This document shows, piece after piece, positions 16,435 through 25,381 of a stretch of DNA of 38,009 nt (positions within the stretch are counted from its first letter, which is position 1; every line of letters starts with the position of its first letter). The translations under genes were made by a program, and so were the position numbers. Where the stretch lies: assembly GCA_001769385.1 (NCBI GenBank), contig MEPB01000103.1, positions 1-38,009 on the forward strand. Reading direction: 5' to 3'. The stretch is from Bacteroidetes bacterium RIFCSPLOWO2_12_FULL_35_15 (GTDB lineage: Bacteria; Bacteroidota; Bacteroidia; 2-12-FULL-35-15). The notes under the pieces were generated by a model that worked only from the letters and a program-made list of their open reading frames with translations, made no database searches and had not been told where the DNA came from.

Positions 16435-16440
16435 GTTTTT

Positions 16441-18033
16441 TTATTGCATTTGAACAGTGTAGTTTAGATCTCCCACCAATTTTACATCCATTGAGTAATC
16501 ACTGTATATTTTTATGTATTGTGGTTTTGCGCTGGTATTGAATTTTACTTTCAGACGTACTTTTTTTGTATTGTAAAGGAGGGCCATTTTATTTTCACTA
16601 AGTGGGATAACAATTTTTGTAAGTTTTTTATCGATTACCCGAAGACTTGAATTTATTGGTGCTTCAACTATAGTGTTGGCATAATCAAAAAGGGAATCAA
16701 CAACAGCATTAGCATCATTTAATAAATAAAATTGCATGCTGGCATTAAAAGGAAATCCGTTATCCGCAAACAAAATAATATTGCCACTTATAACATTCTG
16801 ACTTTCATTGTTATTCGAAACTGTTAAATTTAATGTATCTGCTAAAGTTAAATTATTTGCTACAAAGGAAAGCGGAATTTCCATGTCCAAAGAAGCTTTC
16901 AATAGCTTGTCAGAATAAACAAAATCATTTGATCCCGAAATATTTCCCATCGGATTGGTAACTATTTGCATCGTATAACCAAATTTATTTGGTAAATTCT
17001 CGATCATGGGTTTAATGTTCGAGTTGCTTGTATTCAATGGGAAATTAGCATAAGTAGGATAAGCAATACCATTGCTTTCTGTTGCGCGGTTTATGTTTAT
17101 TGGGGAACCAATTACCGAATTACTTAAATCTATGGTATTGCCTGAATTTGTATTTATCGAACTTAAATTAGTAATGAATAATCTGGAATCCATTCCAATT
17201 GGATTTTCAATGTTTAGATTGAAATTTACATCTTCTAACTGAACCGTCCCATCTATTATACGATCGAACAAGGAAAAATTTGTTATCGAGGGCCCGATAT
17301 CAAAAGTATTTTGACCAAAATATCCTTTTGCATAATATGGAATCAGATCGTAAAAAGTATTCTCAATAACTAAATTCTCAGAAGGACCTGTTACTATTGG
17401 TTGTCCTGCAGCATCAAGTGATGCGGATAAAGAGGTGAATAAGGTGTTTATTTTATTTTGATTGATACCGGTCATGTCAAAATTGTAACCCGACAAATCA
17501 TAGATCTGTGAGAAAATTCCGGGAGTTGAGCCAACAGCTGCTGGCACTTTGATGTTTATCGAAAATGGAACTCCATTTAGTTTAGCACAAGGAATGCTAT
17601 AAACAAAATCTGTTACTCCATGAATTAAACTTTTTATCGTGTATTTAACAAACCCTGATTTAATTATGATCGTGCGCAATTGAGCCCCTTGTAATTGATA
17701 AGTTGTTTCTTGCAGATTATTGCTAACAATTAATTGCCCCGGGTTAAGGTTCCATCCCGAAGGAATTGGATAAGTATTATTTAGTGCGGTATCAGGGATA
17801 TTAAAAAGGGTATCCATCGATAATTTATAAATATCATTTTGGTAAACAATTTTTAATGAACTATCGGCATTGGCTTGTAACAGAGAGTCGGGAATTAAGT
17901 TGTTAATGTTTAGGGAAGCACTTACTAAAGGTGCAAGGATATGTGTATCCCACGATGGTTTTCCCATTTCTTTCCGGCACGAAAAAAAAACGACAATTGA
18001 AAAGGTAAAAAATAAAAGATTCGTTTTTTTCAT
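16441..18033 (-). CDS. Lipoprotein of unknown function
   Basis: A 530-aa protein with a lipoprotein signal (MKKTNLLFFTFSIVVFFSC, lipidated Cys19) followed by RKEMGKPSWDTHILAPL. The positive and acidic residues just after the cysteine could act as a surface-export signal of the Bacteroidota kind; this is uncertain. The rest is predicted beta-rich, with repeated strands such as LIVSNNLQETTYQLQGAQLR (within about residues 100-125) and a C-terminal KYSDYSMDVKLVGDLNYTVQ-type end. I do not recognise a family. It is probably transcribed with the beta-barrel gene downstream (14715-15980), which would let the two act as a surface lipoprotein and barrel pair. The GxxExxY cassette interrupts the pair. 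Confidence 0.6.
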   Translation of the reverse strand: MKKTNLLFFTFSIVVFFSCRKEMGKPSWDTHILAPLVSASLNINNLIPDSLLQANADSSLKIVYQNDIYKLSMDTLFNIPDTALNNTYPIPSGWNLNPGQLIVSNNLQETTYQLQGAQLRTIIIKSGFVKYTIKSLIHGVTDFVYSIPCAKLNGVPFSINIKVPAAVGSTPGIFSQIYDLSGYNFDMTGINQNKINTLFTSLSASLDAAGQPIVTGPSENLVIENTFYDLIPYYAKGYFGQNTFDIGPSITNFSLFDRIIDGTVQLEDVNFNLNIENPIGMDSRLFITNLSSINTNSGNTIDLSNSVIGSPININRATESNGIAYPTYANFPLNTSNSNIKPMIENLPNKFGYTMQIVTNPMGNISGSNDFVYSDKLLKASLDMEIPLSFVANNLTLADTLNLTVSNNNESQNVISGNIILFADNGFPFNASMQFYLLNDANAVVDSLFDYANTIVEAPINSSLRVIDKKLTKIVIPLSENKMALLYNTKKVRLKVKFNTSAKPQYIKIYSDYSMDVKLVGDLNYTVQMQ

Positions 18034-18159
18034 TGTTATTAGTCTATTATAGGACGTTGACAGCCCCTAAAAATAGTAAATTAATCTAAATTATTCGAAT
18101 AAATAAAACCTCTCCGAAATAATTACGTAAAAATTTAAGGTTAAATAGTTTAAAAACAA

Positions 18160-18167
18160 TACTTTTG
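18160..18167 (+). promoter_or_regulatory. Promoter -7 box of the small membrane protein gene
   Basis: TACTTTTG matches TAnnTTTG exactly. The -33 region (TTTAAGG, 18134-18140) is poor. Initiation about 7 bp downstream would lie before ATG 18188 but almost on top of the TTG at 18179, which supports the ATG start. Confidence 0.5.
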
Positions 18168-18187
18168 TAAACCCATTTTTGATTTTT

Positions 18188-18619
18188 ATGTTATCAAAAC
18201 GATTTTTAATTTCCTGGTTAGCTTCATCAGTGGTTATGTTCATACTTTTTTATGTATGGCACGGTCTCTTCTTAACTGATTTTGCACGTCTTAGTTATCC
18301 TAAAGAAATATTTTTAATTTTCTCTGCACTCGTTTATCTCATCATTGGTTTTGTTGTATCAAAAGCTATTGATACCAAGCTATTAGAAAATGTTTTTAAG
18401 AGAAATTCTCTTCTTAAAGGATTGATTTCTGGCGCTGTTTGTGGCTTCGGATTTTTTTTAATGGCTACCGTAGTCGGTGTTTCTTTTAGTGCAGGTTCCA
18501 GAATTCAAAATCTTTTATTGGATGTTTCCTGGCAAGTTATCGAACAGGCAATTGGTGGTTTGGTTGTAGGGATTGTTCATGTTTTTGTATTTGATCCGGC
18601 AACTATTTTTGGTGATTAA
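18188..18619 (+). CDS. Small integral membrane protein, four helices
   Basis: A 143-aa protein from ATG 18188. An in-frame TTG at 18179 would add three residues but lies too close to the promoter. Four hydrophobic segments are visible: about 8-28, 45-65, 83-103 and 118-138 (ISWLASSVVMFILFYVWHG, LIFSALVYLIIGFVV, GLISGAVCGFGFFLMATVV, IGGLVVGIVHVFVF). The pattern WHGLFLTDFARLSY after helix 1 is reminiscent of DUF1761-type proteins, but this is weak. The gene is convergent with rarA and the two stop codons overlap within TTAA. Confidence 0.6.
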   Translation: MLSKRFLISWLASSVVMFILFYVWHGLFLTDFARLSYPKEIFLIFSALVYLIIGFVVSKAIDTKLLENVFKRNSLLKGLISGAVCGFGFFLMATVVGVSFSAGSRIQNLLLDVSWQVIEQAIGGLVVGIVHVFVFDPATIFGD

Positions 18620-19896
18620 TAGTTGTATTTTTCTCCCCATAATTTTTTCAAATATTCTCTGATCTCTTTTTCTCTGGCATTATTTCCCGGATCATAAAAT
18701 TTTATTCCTCGAATGTTTTCAGGTAAATATTCCTGTTCTGAAAAATTATTTGTATAGCTATGAGCATATTGATACTCTTTTCCGTAGCCAATATCTTTCA
18801 TTAATTTAGTTGGAGCATTTCGTAAATGCAGCGGAACAGGCAAATCACCTGTTTTTCTGACGGTTTCCAATGCAGTATCAATTGCCATATATGAAGCATT
18901 ACTTTTCGCGGAGGAAGCCAAATAGGTTACTGCCTGGGATAAAATAATCCGGGATTCAGGAAAGCCGATCACATTCACTGCCTGAAAACAATTATTGGCT
19001 ATAACAAGTGCTGTAGGATTTGCATTGCCGATATCTTCAGATGCAAGTATCAATAGTCTTCGTGCAATAAATGAGGGATCTTCTCCACCCTCGATCATCC
19101 TCGCAAGCCAATAAACCGCTGCATTGGGATCACTGCCCCGTATTGATTTTATGAAAGCAGAAATAATATCATAATGGTTTTCACCTGCTTTATCATATAG
19201 TGCAATGTTTTGCTGAATAATGTGGCTCACTTTTTCATTGGTGATCTCAATGGTGTTTCCTCCAATGGAATTTACAACCAATTCAAAAATATTTAATAAT
19301 TTTCGACCATCACCACCGGAAAGACGCAATAAAGCTTCTGTTTCGGTGAGTAGAATGTTTTTTGTTTTTAAAAAACTATCGGTTTTTATTGCCAGGCTAA
19401 GCATTTCAAGCAGATCATCTTTATCAAGATGTTTCAGTATATACACCTGGCAACGTGATAAAAGTGCGGAAATGACCTCAAATGATGGGTTTTCGGTGGT
19501 GGCTCCTATTAATGTGATAATTCCTTTTTCTACCGCACCCAATAATGAATCTTGTTGTGATTTACTAAACCGATGGATCTCATCAATAAATAAAATAGGA
19601 TTATTTTGTGCAAATAAACCTCCGCTTTTTGCTTTATCAATAACATCACGAATATCTTTTACTCCCGAATTGATTGCGCTCAGTGCATAAAAAGGACGTT
19701 TTAACTGATGAGCAATAATATTTGCAAGCGTTGTTTTCCCAACACCCGGTGGTCCCCACAATATAATGGATGGTAATATATTGGATTCAATTGCATTACG
19801 GAGAATGGCTCCTTGGCCAACAATGTGTTTTTGACCAATATAGTTATCAAGGCTTGTCGGACGCATCCGTTCTGCTAAAGGAATTGAGTTCTGCAT
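18616..19896 (-). CDS. rarA: Replication-associated recombination protein A (RarA/MgsA)
   Basis: A 426-aa AAA+ ATPase related to clamp-loader subunits. It acts at stalled replication forks together with single-strand-binding protein. Walker A GPPGVGKTT at 48-56, Walker B ILFIDEIH at 101-108, sensor-type TTENPSFEV, arginine-finger region LLSRCQVY, and the C-terminal oligomerisation part with DPNAAVYWLARMIEGGEDP and KYYD-like REKEIREYLKKLWGEKY. Length and domain order are normal. The start MQNSIPLAERMRP is the expected one. It overlaps the convergent small membrane protein gene by 4 bp. Confidence 0.95.
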   Translation of the reverse strand: MQNSIPLAERMRPTSLDNYIGQKHIVGQGAILRNAIESNILPSIILWGPPGVGKTTLANIIAHQLKRPFYALSAINSGVKDIRDVIDKAKSGGLFAQNNPILFIDEIHRFSKSQQDSLLGAVEKGIITLIGATTENPSFEVISALLSRCQVYILKHLDKDDLLEMLSLAIKTDSFLKTKNILLTETEALLRLSGGDGRKLLNIFELVVNSIGGNTIEITNEKVSHIIQQNIALYDKAGENHYDIISAFIKSIRGSDPNAAVYWLARMIEGGEDPSFIARRLLILASEDIGNANPTALVIANNCFQAVNVIGFPESRIILSQAVTYLASSAKSNASYMAIDTALETVRKTGDLPVPLHLRNAPTKLMKDIGYGKEYQYAHSYTNNFSEQEYLPENIRGIKFYDPGNNAREKEIREYLKKLWGEKYNY

Positions 19897-19938
19897 TTTA
19901 AATCATTCATGTTTAAACCAAGGTGATACCATTTCTTA

Positions 19939-20017
19939 ATATGAATTAATCCAACACTGCCCTGACCTTCGGAGAGGGGCTGTGGGCTGAGGTCAAAAAA
20001 AAATGACTAATTCATAT
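19939..20017. repeat. Dispersed hairpin repeat, copy C, inside inverted arms
   Basis: The repeat body 19954-19994 (CTGACCTTCGGAGAGGGGCTG then GGGCTGAGGTC, in total 41 bp) matches copies B and D. It is enclosed by a 10-bp perfect inverted repeat, ATATGAATTA (19939-19948) and TAATTCATAT (20008-20017), with weaker AT pairing beyond. The arms do not match those of copy D. It lies upstream of rarA. Confidence 0.65.
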
Positions 20018-20045
20018 ATTTTAAATTCCACATCGGTATTAATAA

Positions 20046-20082
20046 GTTTTTAAGAACTTTTTATACAAAAATTCTTAAAAAC
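20046..20082. other. Palindrome between divergent genes
   Basis: GTTTTTAAGAA (20046-20056) and TTCTTAAAAAC (20072-20082) are perfect inverted repeats, with inner pairing of CTTTTT against AAAAA. It lies between divergently transcribed rarA and the small secreted protein gene, where a terminator is not needed, so an operator is possible. No good promoter box was found near it. Confidence 0.4.
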
Positions 20083-20168
20083 AAAGATAAAGCATAGTTT
20101 TACAAAATCTATTTTAATACTTGGCAAAAAAATTGATTAGCAACACTAAATAAATAAAAAAAATTACA

Positions 20169-20612
20169 ATGAAAACTACTTTAACTCTTAAATCACTATT
20201 TCTTGGACTTGGTTTTTTTGCTGCTGTTACTACTTTCGCTCAGAAAAGTAAATTGTTGGAAGGAAAAAAATATGCAGTAAATTTTTATGATGTAAAAGCA
20301 GCTGGCAGAGGCAAGGCCGTTCCGAGTTTTGTTACCATTAAAAGTGGTAAAGTTCAATCTGATCTGATGGAAGAAAAAATTCAACTTCCTTTAATTTCTT
20401 ATAAAATTACATTAGATTCTACTTATACAGAAGACGAAATGGAGATGCATTTGATTAAGTTTGAGGCAGAATTTACAGAAGATAAGAACGAATATAAGTG
20501 GGAGGCCCAAGTGATCAATTATGATATTGAAGGAACTGTGGTTCAATCAAAAAATGGAGTAGAAAAGAAGAAGTATGAATTTGATGGAAGCGAAAAACCA
20601 AAAAAGAAATAG
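20169..20612 (+). CDS. Small secreted protein of unknown function
   Basis: A 147-aa protein with a clear signal peptide (1-24, ending TTFAQ) and a mature part of about 123 residues. The mature part is rich in Lys and Glu and has alternating strand patterns (KYAVNFYDVK, ISYKITLDSTY, EYKWEAQVINYDIEGTVVQS), suggesting a small lipocalin-like or OB-like beta fold. The C-terminus is KPKKK, not a T9SS signal. It is probably periplasmic. It is monocistronic, with a strong terminator 15 bp after the stop. I do not recognise the family. Confidence 0.7.
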   Translation: MKTTLTLKSLFLGLGFFAAVTTFAQKSKLLEGKKYAVNFYDVKAAGRGKAVPSFVTIKSGKVQSDLMEEKIQLPLISYKITLDSTYTEDEMEMHLIKFEAEFTEDKNEYKWEAQVINYDIEGTVVQSKNGVEKKKYEFDGSEKPKKK

Positions 20613-20626
20613 ATTTTCTGAATTAA

Positions 20627-20669
20627 AAAAAACAAAGAGCTCCGGATTTTCCGGAGCTCTTTGTTTTTT
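20627..20669 (+). terminator. Strong intrinsic terminator
   Basis: A 20-bp perfect stem, AAAAAACAAAGAGCTCCGGA (20627-20646), pairs with 20650-20669 around TTT and ends in TTTTTT. It is symmetrical, so it could also stop transcription on the other strand. Its core AGCTCC is shared with terminators at 25762 and 35779. Confidence 0.9.
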
Positions 20670-20698
20670 AACATTTTTAATCAGCTTCTTTGTAATAT

Positions 20699-20792
20699 CA
20701 TTAGCTTATATAAAAGATACAATTATTTCCCTCTCTTTCGGAGAGGGATTACGGGTGAGGTCAGAAAAAAAACTGTTTTATATAAGCTAATG
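20699..20792. repeat. Dispersed hairpin repeat, copy D, inside 17-bp inverted arms
   Basis: The body 20728-20762 (CCCTCTCTTTCGGAGAGGG, then ATTACGGGTGAGGTC) is enclosed by a perfect 17-bp inverted repeat, CATTAGCTTATATAAAA (20699-20715) and its complement (20776-20792). It lies between the terminator at 20669 and the stop codon of the 1258-aa T9SS gene at 20802. The arm sequence is specific to this locus. Confidence 0.75.
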
Positions 20793-20801
20793 GTGTAAAT
20801 T

Positions 20802-23800
20802 TTAATGATGGCTTAATACAATTTTTTTAGTAAACGATTTTTCTTTACCATTATTTACATTCACAAAAAACATGGAAGGTTCAAAATTTTCTAAATTAAA
20901 TGAAAGTTTAGTAGTTCCTGCTGATACAAAAAAGTTTTTTGATAGCACAACTTGTCCCAATACACTATAGATTGTTAAATTAAAATCATCGTCAAGCGTA
21001 GTATTAATGAGCAAGGTATAATCATTTCCTCCCTGGCTGAAAATATTAATATTGTCGTTACTACTAACACATGCCTCCACATAAATAATATCAGAAGTCT
21101 TACTTTCACCATTATAATCAGTTTGTTTTAATCTGTAATATCCTCCGGTTGGTAATAATTCCACATCAGAATATGAATAATGAAGGGTTGTAGAACTAGT
21201 GCCGGCACCATTAACAATGCCAATAGATTCGAATGAATTGCCATCAGCACTTCTTTCAATGGTATAATAGTTATTATTTAATTCAGAAGCAGTGACCCAA
21301 TTTAATGCGACTTTAGTACCCTTGCATTCACCTGTAAATGAAAGAAGTTCAATTGGCAAAGGAGCAGTTAATCTTGAAAGTATATAAGGAGAAAAATAAG
21401 TGAAGGTTGAACTACCTGTAACGGTATGTGGTCCTGCAACAGTTGAACCTGCTGTTCCTGTTGTAGTATAAGAACCTGTGCCACCATTGTTCCCATTATC
21501 CCATACACTTCCATTCCAGTGCTGAATACAAAGTACATCCGTTGCAGGAGAAATTGTATTCTCTGCTCCCAGGTATGAAAGAGATAAAGTAACAGCAGGT
21601 ATAGGAGATGCTAAGGAGGAAGTAATGTCCCACCAGCGGTCAATCACAGCGGGTATGGAGCCATCTGAACTCGAAGTTGCATCCCACATTTCTGCAACAG
21701 TTGCAACATTGCTAATCCCTGCCCATGGCTGGTTACAATATCCTGCAGTTCCGGCAGGAGTTATACATGCATCAGTGGTGGGACGTGTTGAAATTGAAAT
21801 GTTTCCTACATTTCCCGAATTATTAAAAGTTACCGGGATATAACTACCGGAAATTGTTCCAAAAGGAAATACATGCGCTCCGGTTGTTGCTCCGATATTC
21901 CATTTTAAAATACTTGGATTTACAGCAAGGTTTGTTTCGCTTGCAACATATCCACTACTTCTGGTTATAGCAGTGGTTGCTGCATTTGTAACAGTAGCAG
22001 TTAAACTATTTAAGTTAAATTTTCCATTGGTGAGGGCAAAAGTATTGGTAATGGTTACCGCTTGAACTTGTGTAACACCTCCGCTTGTTCCACCGGAATT
22101 ATCTATGGTAAGTTTATAAAAAGTACTTGGTGATGTGCCTGTTATAAGTTGCGTATTTGCACCTTGCATTAAAACGGTACCTGTACTGGCTGTAAATGTA
22201 GCATTGTTAATAAAGTCGCCTGTTGGCCCAAATAGGCCTACGGTATTTTTTCCGGCAGTTAATGTATAGGTTCCTCCTGCAAAGGTTCCTCCTGCAACTT
22301 CAAAATTATTACCAACCTTCACACTTACAGCCATTGTTAATGTGTTACCGGCTGTACAGGACCTTTTTACATTATAAAAATCATCATCATTAAAATTTAA
22401 TGAAACGCTATTGGTCTGATAATTTGTAAAATAGGTACCGGTATTATGATTCAATTTAGAGCTTGTATAACTTGCTCCGGCTCCTCTGATTTCTAATGTG
22501 CCGGTATTTAAATTACATATTCCGGTTTGTACAAAACCGCTTGCTATTTGACAGACATAAGTATAGGAAGATAAACTTAAAGTTGAATTAGCATCAATAG
22601 TCGTATAATAGGCATACATATCACTTGATAATGTATAATTAGCAGATGCAAAGTATAAAAGCGGACCGGATGTTCCGTTCCAGGTTCCGGTACCACCTAT
22701 TGTTGAAGATTTTCCATAAAGCAAAGTATTATATCCTCCGGAATTATGTGTGAAAGTTCCATTATTTGTAATGTTACCATAAACACTTAATAATTTTCCT
22801 GCAGCAGCTGAATTCACAGTTAATATTGCTGAAGCGTTTATTGTCAGATTTCTGCAACTACCCGGTGCACCGGCCATTATTGGTTGATTTGCGCCTGCCT
22901 GAATAATGGCATCCACGCACGTATTAGGTACACCACCGGTCCAGTTGCCTGCAGTGAACCAATCGGTGCTTGCCGCAGTTGTTAGCCATGAAGTGCTTCC
23001 TGAACCGGTAACCGTAACGGTTGCAGTTGTAGAATAAGCTATGGTACATCCGCTTAATTTAGCACGGTATTTTGAATCGCCATATAAGGCACCTGTAGAA
23101 AGAGGCGATGTGGTTGCACCTGTAATATCCGACCAGGTAGTGCCACCATCAGTGGATATTTGCCACTGAATAAGGCCTGCGCTTCCTGCAAGAGTAACTG
23201 TTGTGCTTCCTGCACAGGCAACGGAACCTGCTGTAGGTGTTGCCGTACCGCCAACACCGGCAACGCTCACAACTATTGTTACAATATTTGAATATGAAAA
23301 ACAACCTGTGGTTACTTTGCAGATATAATAATAAGTGCCATCAGCAAGTGTGCCTGTTGTATATTGATCGGTTGTAGCTCCGCTGCCACCGCTAACATTG
23401 GACCAGGTACAAAGGTCACTTGAAACCATCCATTGAAACGCAGTGCCTGAGTAACTGCTAAGGCTTAAAACGGTAGTTCCGTTTGTGCATGGACTATAAT
23501 TGGAGGCTGTAGCATAACCCGGGTCTGTGTCGCAAATATTAATAGTATAATCTTCCGCTTCTCCATAACCATATGAACCGCAATCATATGTTTGGTCAAC
23601 AGCCGGACTGGCAGCATAAATATATCGCACACGCATTCTTGTTTCTCCTATAACTGCAGCACCAGGGATCATTACATCTGCAGAAACTGTTGTAGAAGGA
23701 CTGATTGCATTTGAAATTAAAGTAAATTCATTAACGTCCTGAAAATCTCCATCATTATTAAAATCAATCCATACCCCGGCTCCATGAGTTCCTGAACCCG

Positions 23801-24578
23801 CTCCAACACTTATGGTGGCGGTATAGGTAGCACCCTGGAAAACACTTGTATAAAAACTGCCTGACGAATAATTAGTGTAAGCTGTTGCGGTAGTGTTTGT
23901 GCAACCTGAACCGTTATTACACAATGTATTAAATACAAATTTATTGATAAAATCATTTGACCCGCAACCTGTTGTATAAACCGGGGTGCAATAGGTCCAG
24001 CATCCGATACCTTCAATTTTTCTGCTGTTAGCAGTATTATTATTGGTAAAACCAATTGTTCCTGCATTAAATGTAAATTGGGTTGATAGTGTCTGGGTTG
24101 CATCAACATAACTTGCACAATTGGAATTAGCACTGGGAGATATATCATAAGTGAGCCAGAAATAATAAATACCTCCTCCTTTAACAATAGTTGATGAAAA
24201 ACCTGAAAAGGTAATTGTTGTATTTGTTCCTACTGCTCCAAAATCTGAACCTAACTGAATTGTCGCAGCGGTAAAACTTGGGTTAGTTCCACTCGTCCAA
24301 AGTTGAGCATTTGACACATCTGCACCATTGGTATTGGCAGCTGTAAAGTCTATTCCGGTAAGATTCTGATCTGCTTGTCCACCGCCATTTGCAATAGATA
24401 TATTAACCCTGACGATTTCTCTTTTAGAATTACTAGCTGCTACACCAGTTGTAGAAGCATTGTTAGAAGTAACAACAATTGCAGTTGCTGCAAATACATC
24501 TACACTCACAAAAGCCACAAATGCTATCAGCCAGACTGCTGATTTGCAAAGAAGATGTTTTATAAATGTTTTCATCAT
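20802..24578 (-). CDS. Large T9SS-exported surface protein with GEVED domain
   Basis: A 1258-aa exported protein. Signal peptide about 1-30; a beta-sandwich module (about 31-190); a GEVED domain (about 265-348, with VWIDFNNDGDFQDVNEF and GYGEAEDYTI); Ig-like and low-complexity Thr/Ser/Gly-rich repeats; a module starting PLPIELLSFTG (about 1073) with NWVTASELNNNYYTIERS and YYRLKQTDYNG; then a T9SS sorting domain (about the last 80 residues). The end, KKIVLSHH, fits a type A signal. It is probably an adhesin or structural surface protein. The gene starts 1 bp after the stop of the 105-aa gene upstream, so the two are translationally close. Confidence 0.85.
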   Translation of the reverse strand: MMKTFIKHLLCKSAVWLIAFVAFVSVDVFAATAIVVTSNNASTTGVAASNSKREIVRVNISIANGGGQADQNLTGIDFTAANTNGADVSNAQLWTSGTNPSFTAATIQLGSDFGAVGTNTTITFSGFSSTIVKGGGIYYFWLTYDISPSANSNCASYVDATQTLSTQFTFNAGTIGFTNNNTANSRKIEGIGCWTYCTPVYTTGCGSNDFINKFVFNTLCNNGSGCTNTTATAYTNYSSGSFYTSVFQGATYTATISVGAGSGTHGAGVWIDFNNDGDFQDVNEFTLISNAISPSTTVSADVMIPGAAVIGETRMRVRYIYAASPAVDQTYDCGSYGYGEAEDYTINICDTDPGYATASNYSPCTNGTTVLSLSSYSGTAFQWMVSSDLCTWSNVSGGSGATTDQYTTGTLADGTYYYICKVTTGCFSYSNIVTIVVSVAGVGGTATPTAGSVACAGSTTVTLAGSAGLIQWQISTDGGTTWSDITGATTSPLSTGALYGDSKYRAKLSGCTIAYSTTATVTVTGSGSTSWLTTAASTDWFTAGNWTGGVPNTCVDAIIQAGANQPIMAGAPGSCRNLTINASAILTVNSAAAGKLLSVYGNITNNGTFTHNSGGYNTLLYGKSSTIGGTGTWNGTSGPLLYFASANYTLSSDMYAYYTTIDANSTLSLSSYTYVCQIASGFVQTGICNLNTGTLEIRGAGASYTSSKLNHNTGTYFTNYQTNSVSLNFNDDDFYNVKRSCTAGNTLTMAVSVKVGNNFEVAGGTFAGGTYTLTAGKNTVGLFGPTGDFINNATFTASTGTVLMQGANTQLITGTSPSTFYKLTIDNSGGTSGGVTQVQAVTITNTFALTNGKFNLNSLTATVTNAATTAITRSSGYVASETNLAVNPSILKWNIGATTGAHVFPFGTISGSYIPVTFNNSGNVGNISISTRPTTDACITPAGTAGYCNQPWAGISNVATVAEMWDATSSSDGSIPAVIDRWWDITSSLASPIPAVTLSLSYLGAENTISPATDVLCIQHWNGSVWDNGNNGGTGSYTTTGTAGSTVAGPHTVTGSSTFTYFSPYILSRLTAPLPIELLSFTGECKGTKVALNWVTASELNNNYYTIERSADGNSFESIGIVNGAGTSSTTLHYSYSDVELLPTGGYYRLKQTDYNGESKTSDIIYVEACVSSNDNINIFSQGGNDYTLLINTTLDDDFNLTIYSVLGQVVLSKNFFVSAGTTKLSFNLENFEPSMFFVNVNNGKEKSFTKKIVLSHH

Positions 24579-24579
24579 G

Positions 24580-24897
24580 TTATTTTATTAATTCCTTTAC
24601 AGAAATCACTTCCTGCTTATTGTTAATAACATACATTTTTCCTGATCTGTCAGTAATGCTCTTTTCCTTTTCGTATTCTTTAATTTTTGTTTCAATAATT
24701 TTACGTTCATCTGAAGTAATAAATTCCTTCATGTATCCATTTTCATCCTGAACCTCAAAAATAATTACTTGCTCCCATTCAGGGGTAATTAAGGTTTCAT
24801 TGTTTGTTTTTACTTCCTTTTTGTATTCTTGTTTACTCTGCGCCATGCAGGAGCATAAAATAAAGAAGGAGAAAATGGATGTGAAAATTATTTTCAT
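24580..24897 (-). CDS. Small exported protein, first gene of the T9SS operon
   Basis: A 105-aa protein with a signal peptide. MKIIFTSIFSFFILCSCMAQS has cysteines at 15 and 17 that could form a lipobox, or MAQ could be the signal-peptidase-I site. The mature part is charged and helical (about residues 62-80, ERKIIETKIKEYEKEKS). I do not recognise a family. Its stop is one base from the start of the 1258-aa T9SS gene, and a promoter lies at 25007-25038, so it appears to lead a two-gene operon. A chaperone or accessory role for the giant protein is only a guess from position. Confidence 0.65.
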   Translation of the reverse strand: MKIIFTSIFSFFILCSCMAQSKQEYKKEVKTNNETLITPEWEQVIIFEVQDENGYMKEFITSDERKIIETKIKEYEKEKSITDRSGKMYVINNKQEVISVKELIK

Positions 24898-25006
24898 GTG
24901 ATTGAATTAATATTCCTCAGTTTTTTTAATTTGAATATAAATTTGATTTTAGTAATTATTAGCATTATATGATATAACTCATATAACATTATAAATTTGC
25001 GTTAAT

Positions 25007-25038
25007 CAAATTTATAAAATAAGTTGCTGAAAAACAAA
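25007..25038 (-). promoter_or_regulatory. Promoter of the 105-aa / 1258-aa operon
   Basis: On the minus strand, TTTG (25038-25035), 20 bp, then TAAATTTG (25014-25007), an exact fit to the Bacteroidota promoter. The leader to ATG 24897 is about 100 nt and AT-rich. Confidence 0.65.
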
Positions 25039-25381
25039 TAATTTCTTATTTGATATGCATTAATGGGTAATTAATCTATGTTTATATCTTGTTTGACGGT
25101 AAAAACTATAAATATTGACAATGTGATAGTCCTTCTTAAAGCATTATCAAATAAGTAGTTTTTTGTATTTGGAGGAATGATATTCGAGGCTTTCGATCTT
25201 CCATAATCAAAATGATTTATTGCAGTAATTCCTTATGTAAATTTTTAAAAATGGTATATCCTTCAATACAAAGGAGGTGTCATATTCAAAAAATATTGCC
25301 TTACCATTTATTTCACTGAAATAAAAGTGTAGAAAATCAAAAGGCTTTTCCGGAAACTTTGGATTAGTACTTTAGTAACTG
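25039..25381. other. Gene-free stretch
   Basis: No ORF of coding character, promoter pair or terminator was seen. An isolated AAGGAGGTG at 25271-25279 is not followed by a start codon at a usable distance. Confidence 0.5.

Noticed and set aside
19220-19690. 156-codon open frame on the plus strand
   Set aside because: It is antisense to the conserved AAA+ core of rarA, which explains the open frame.
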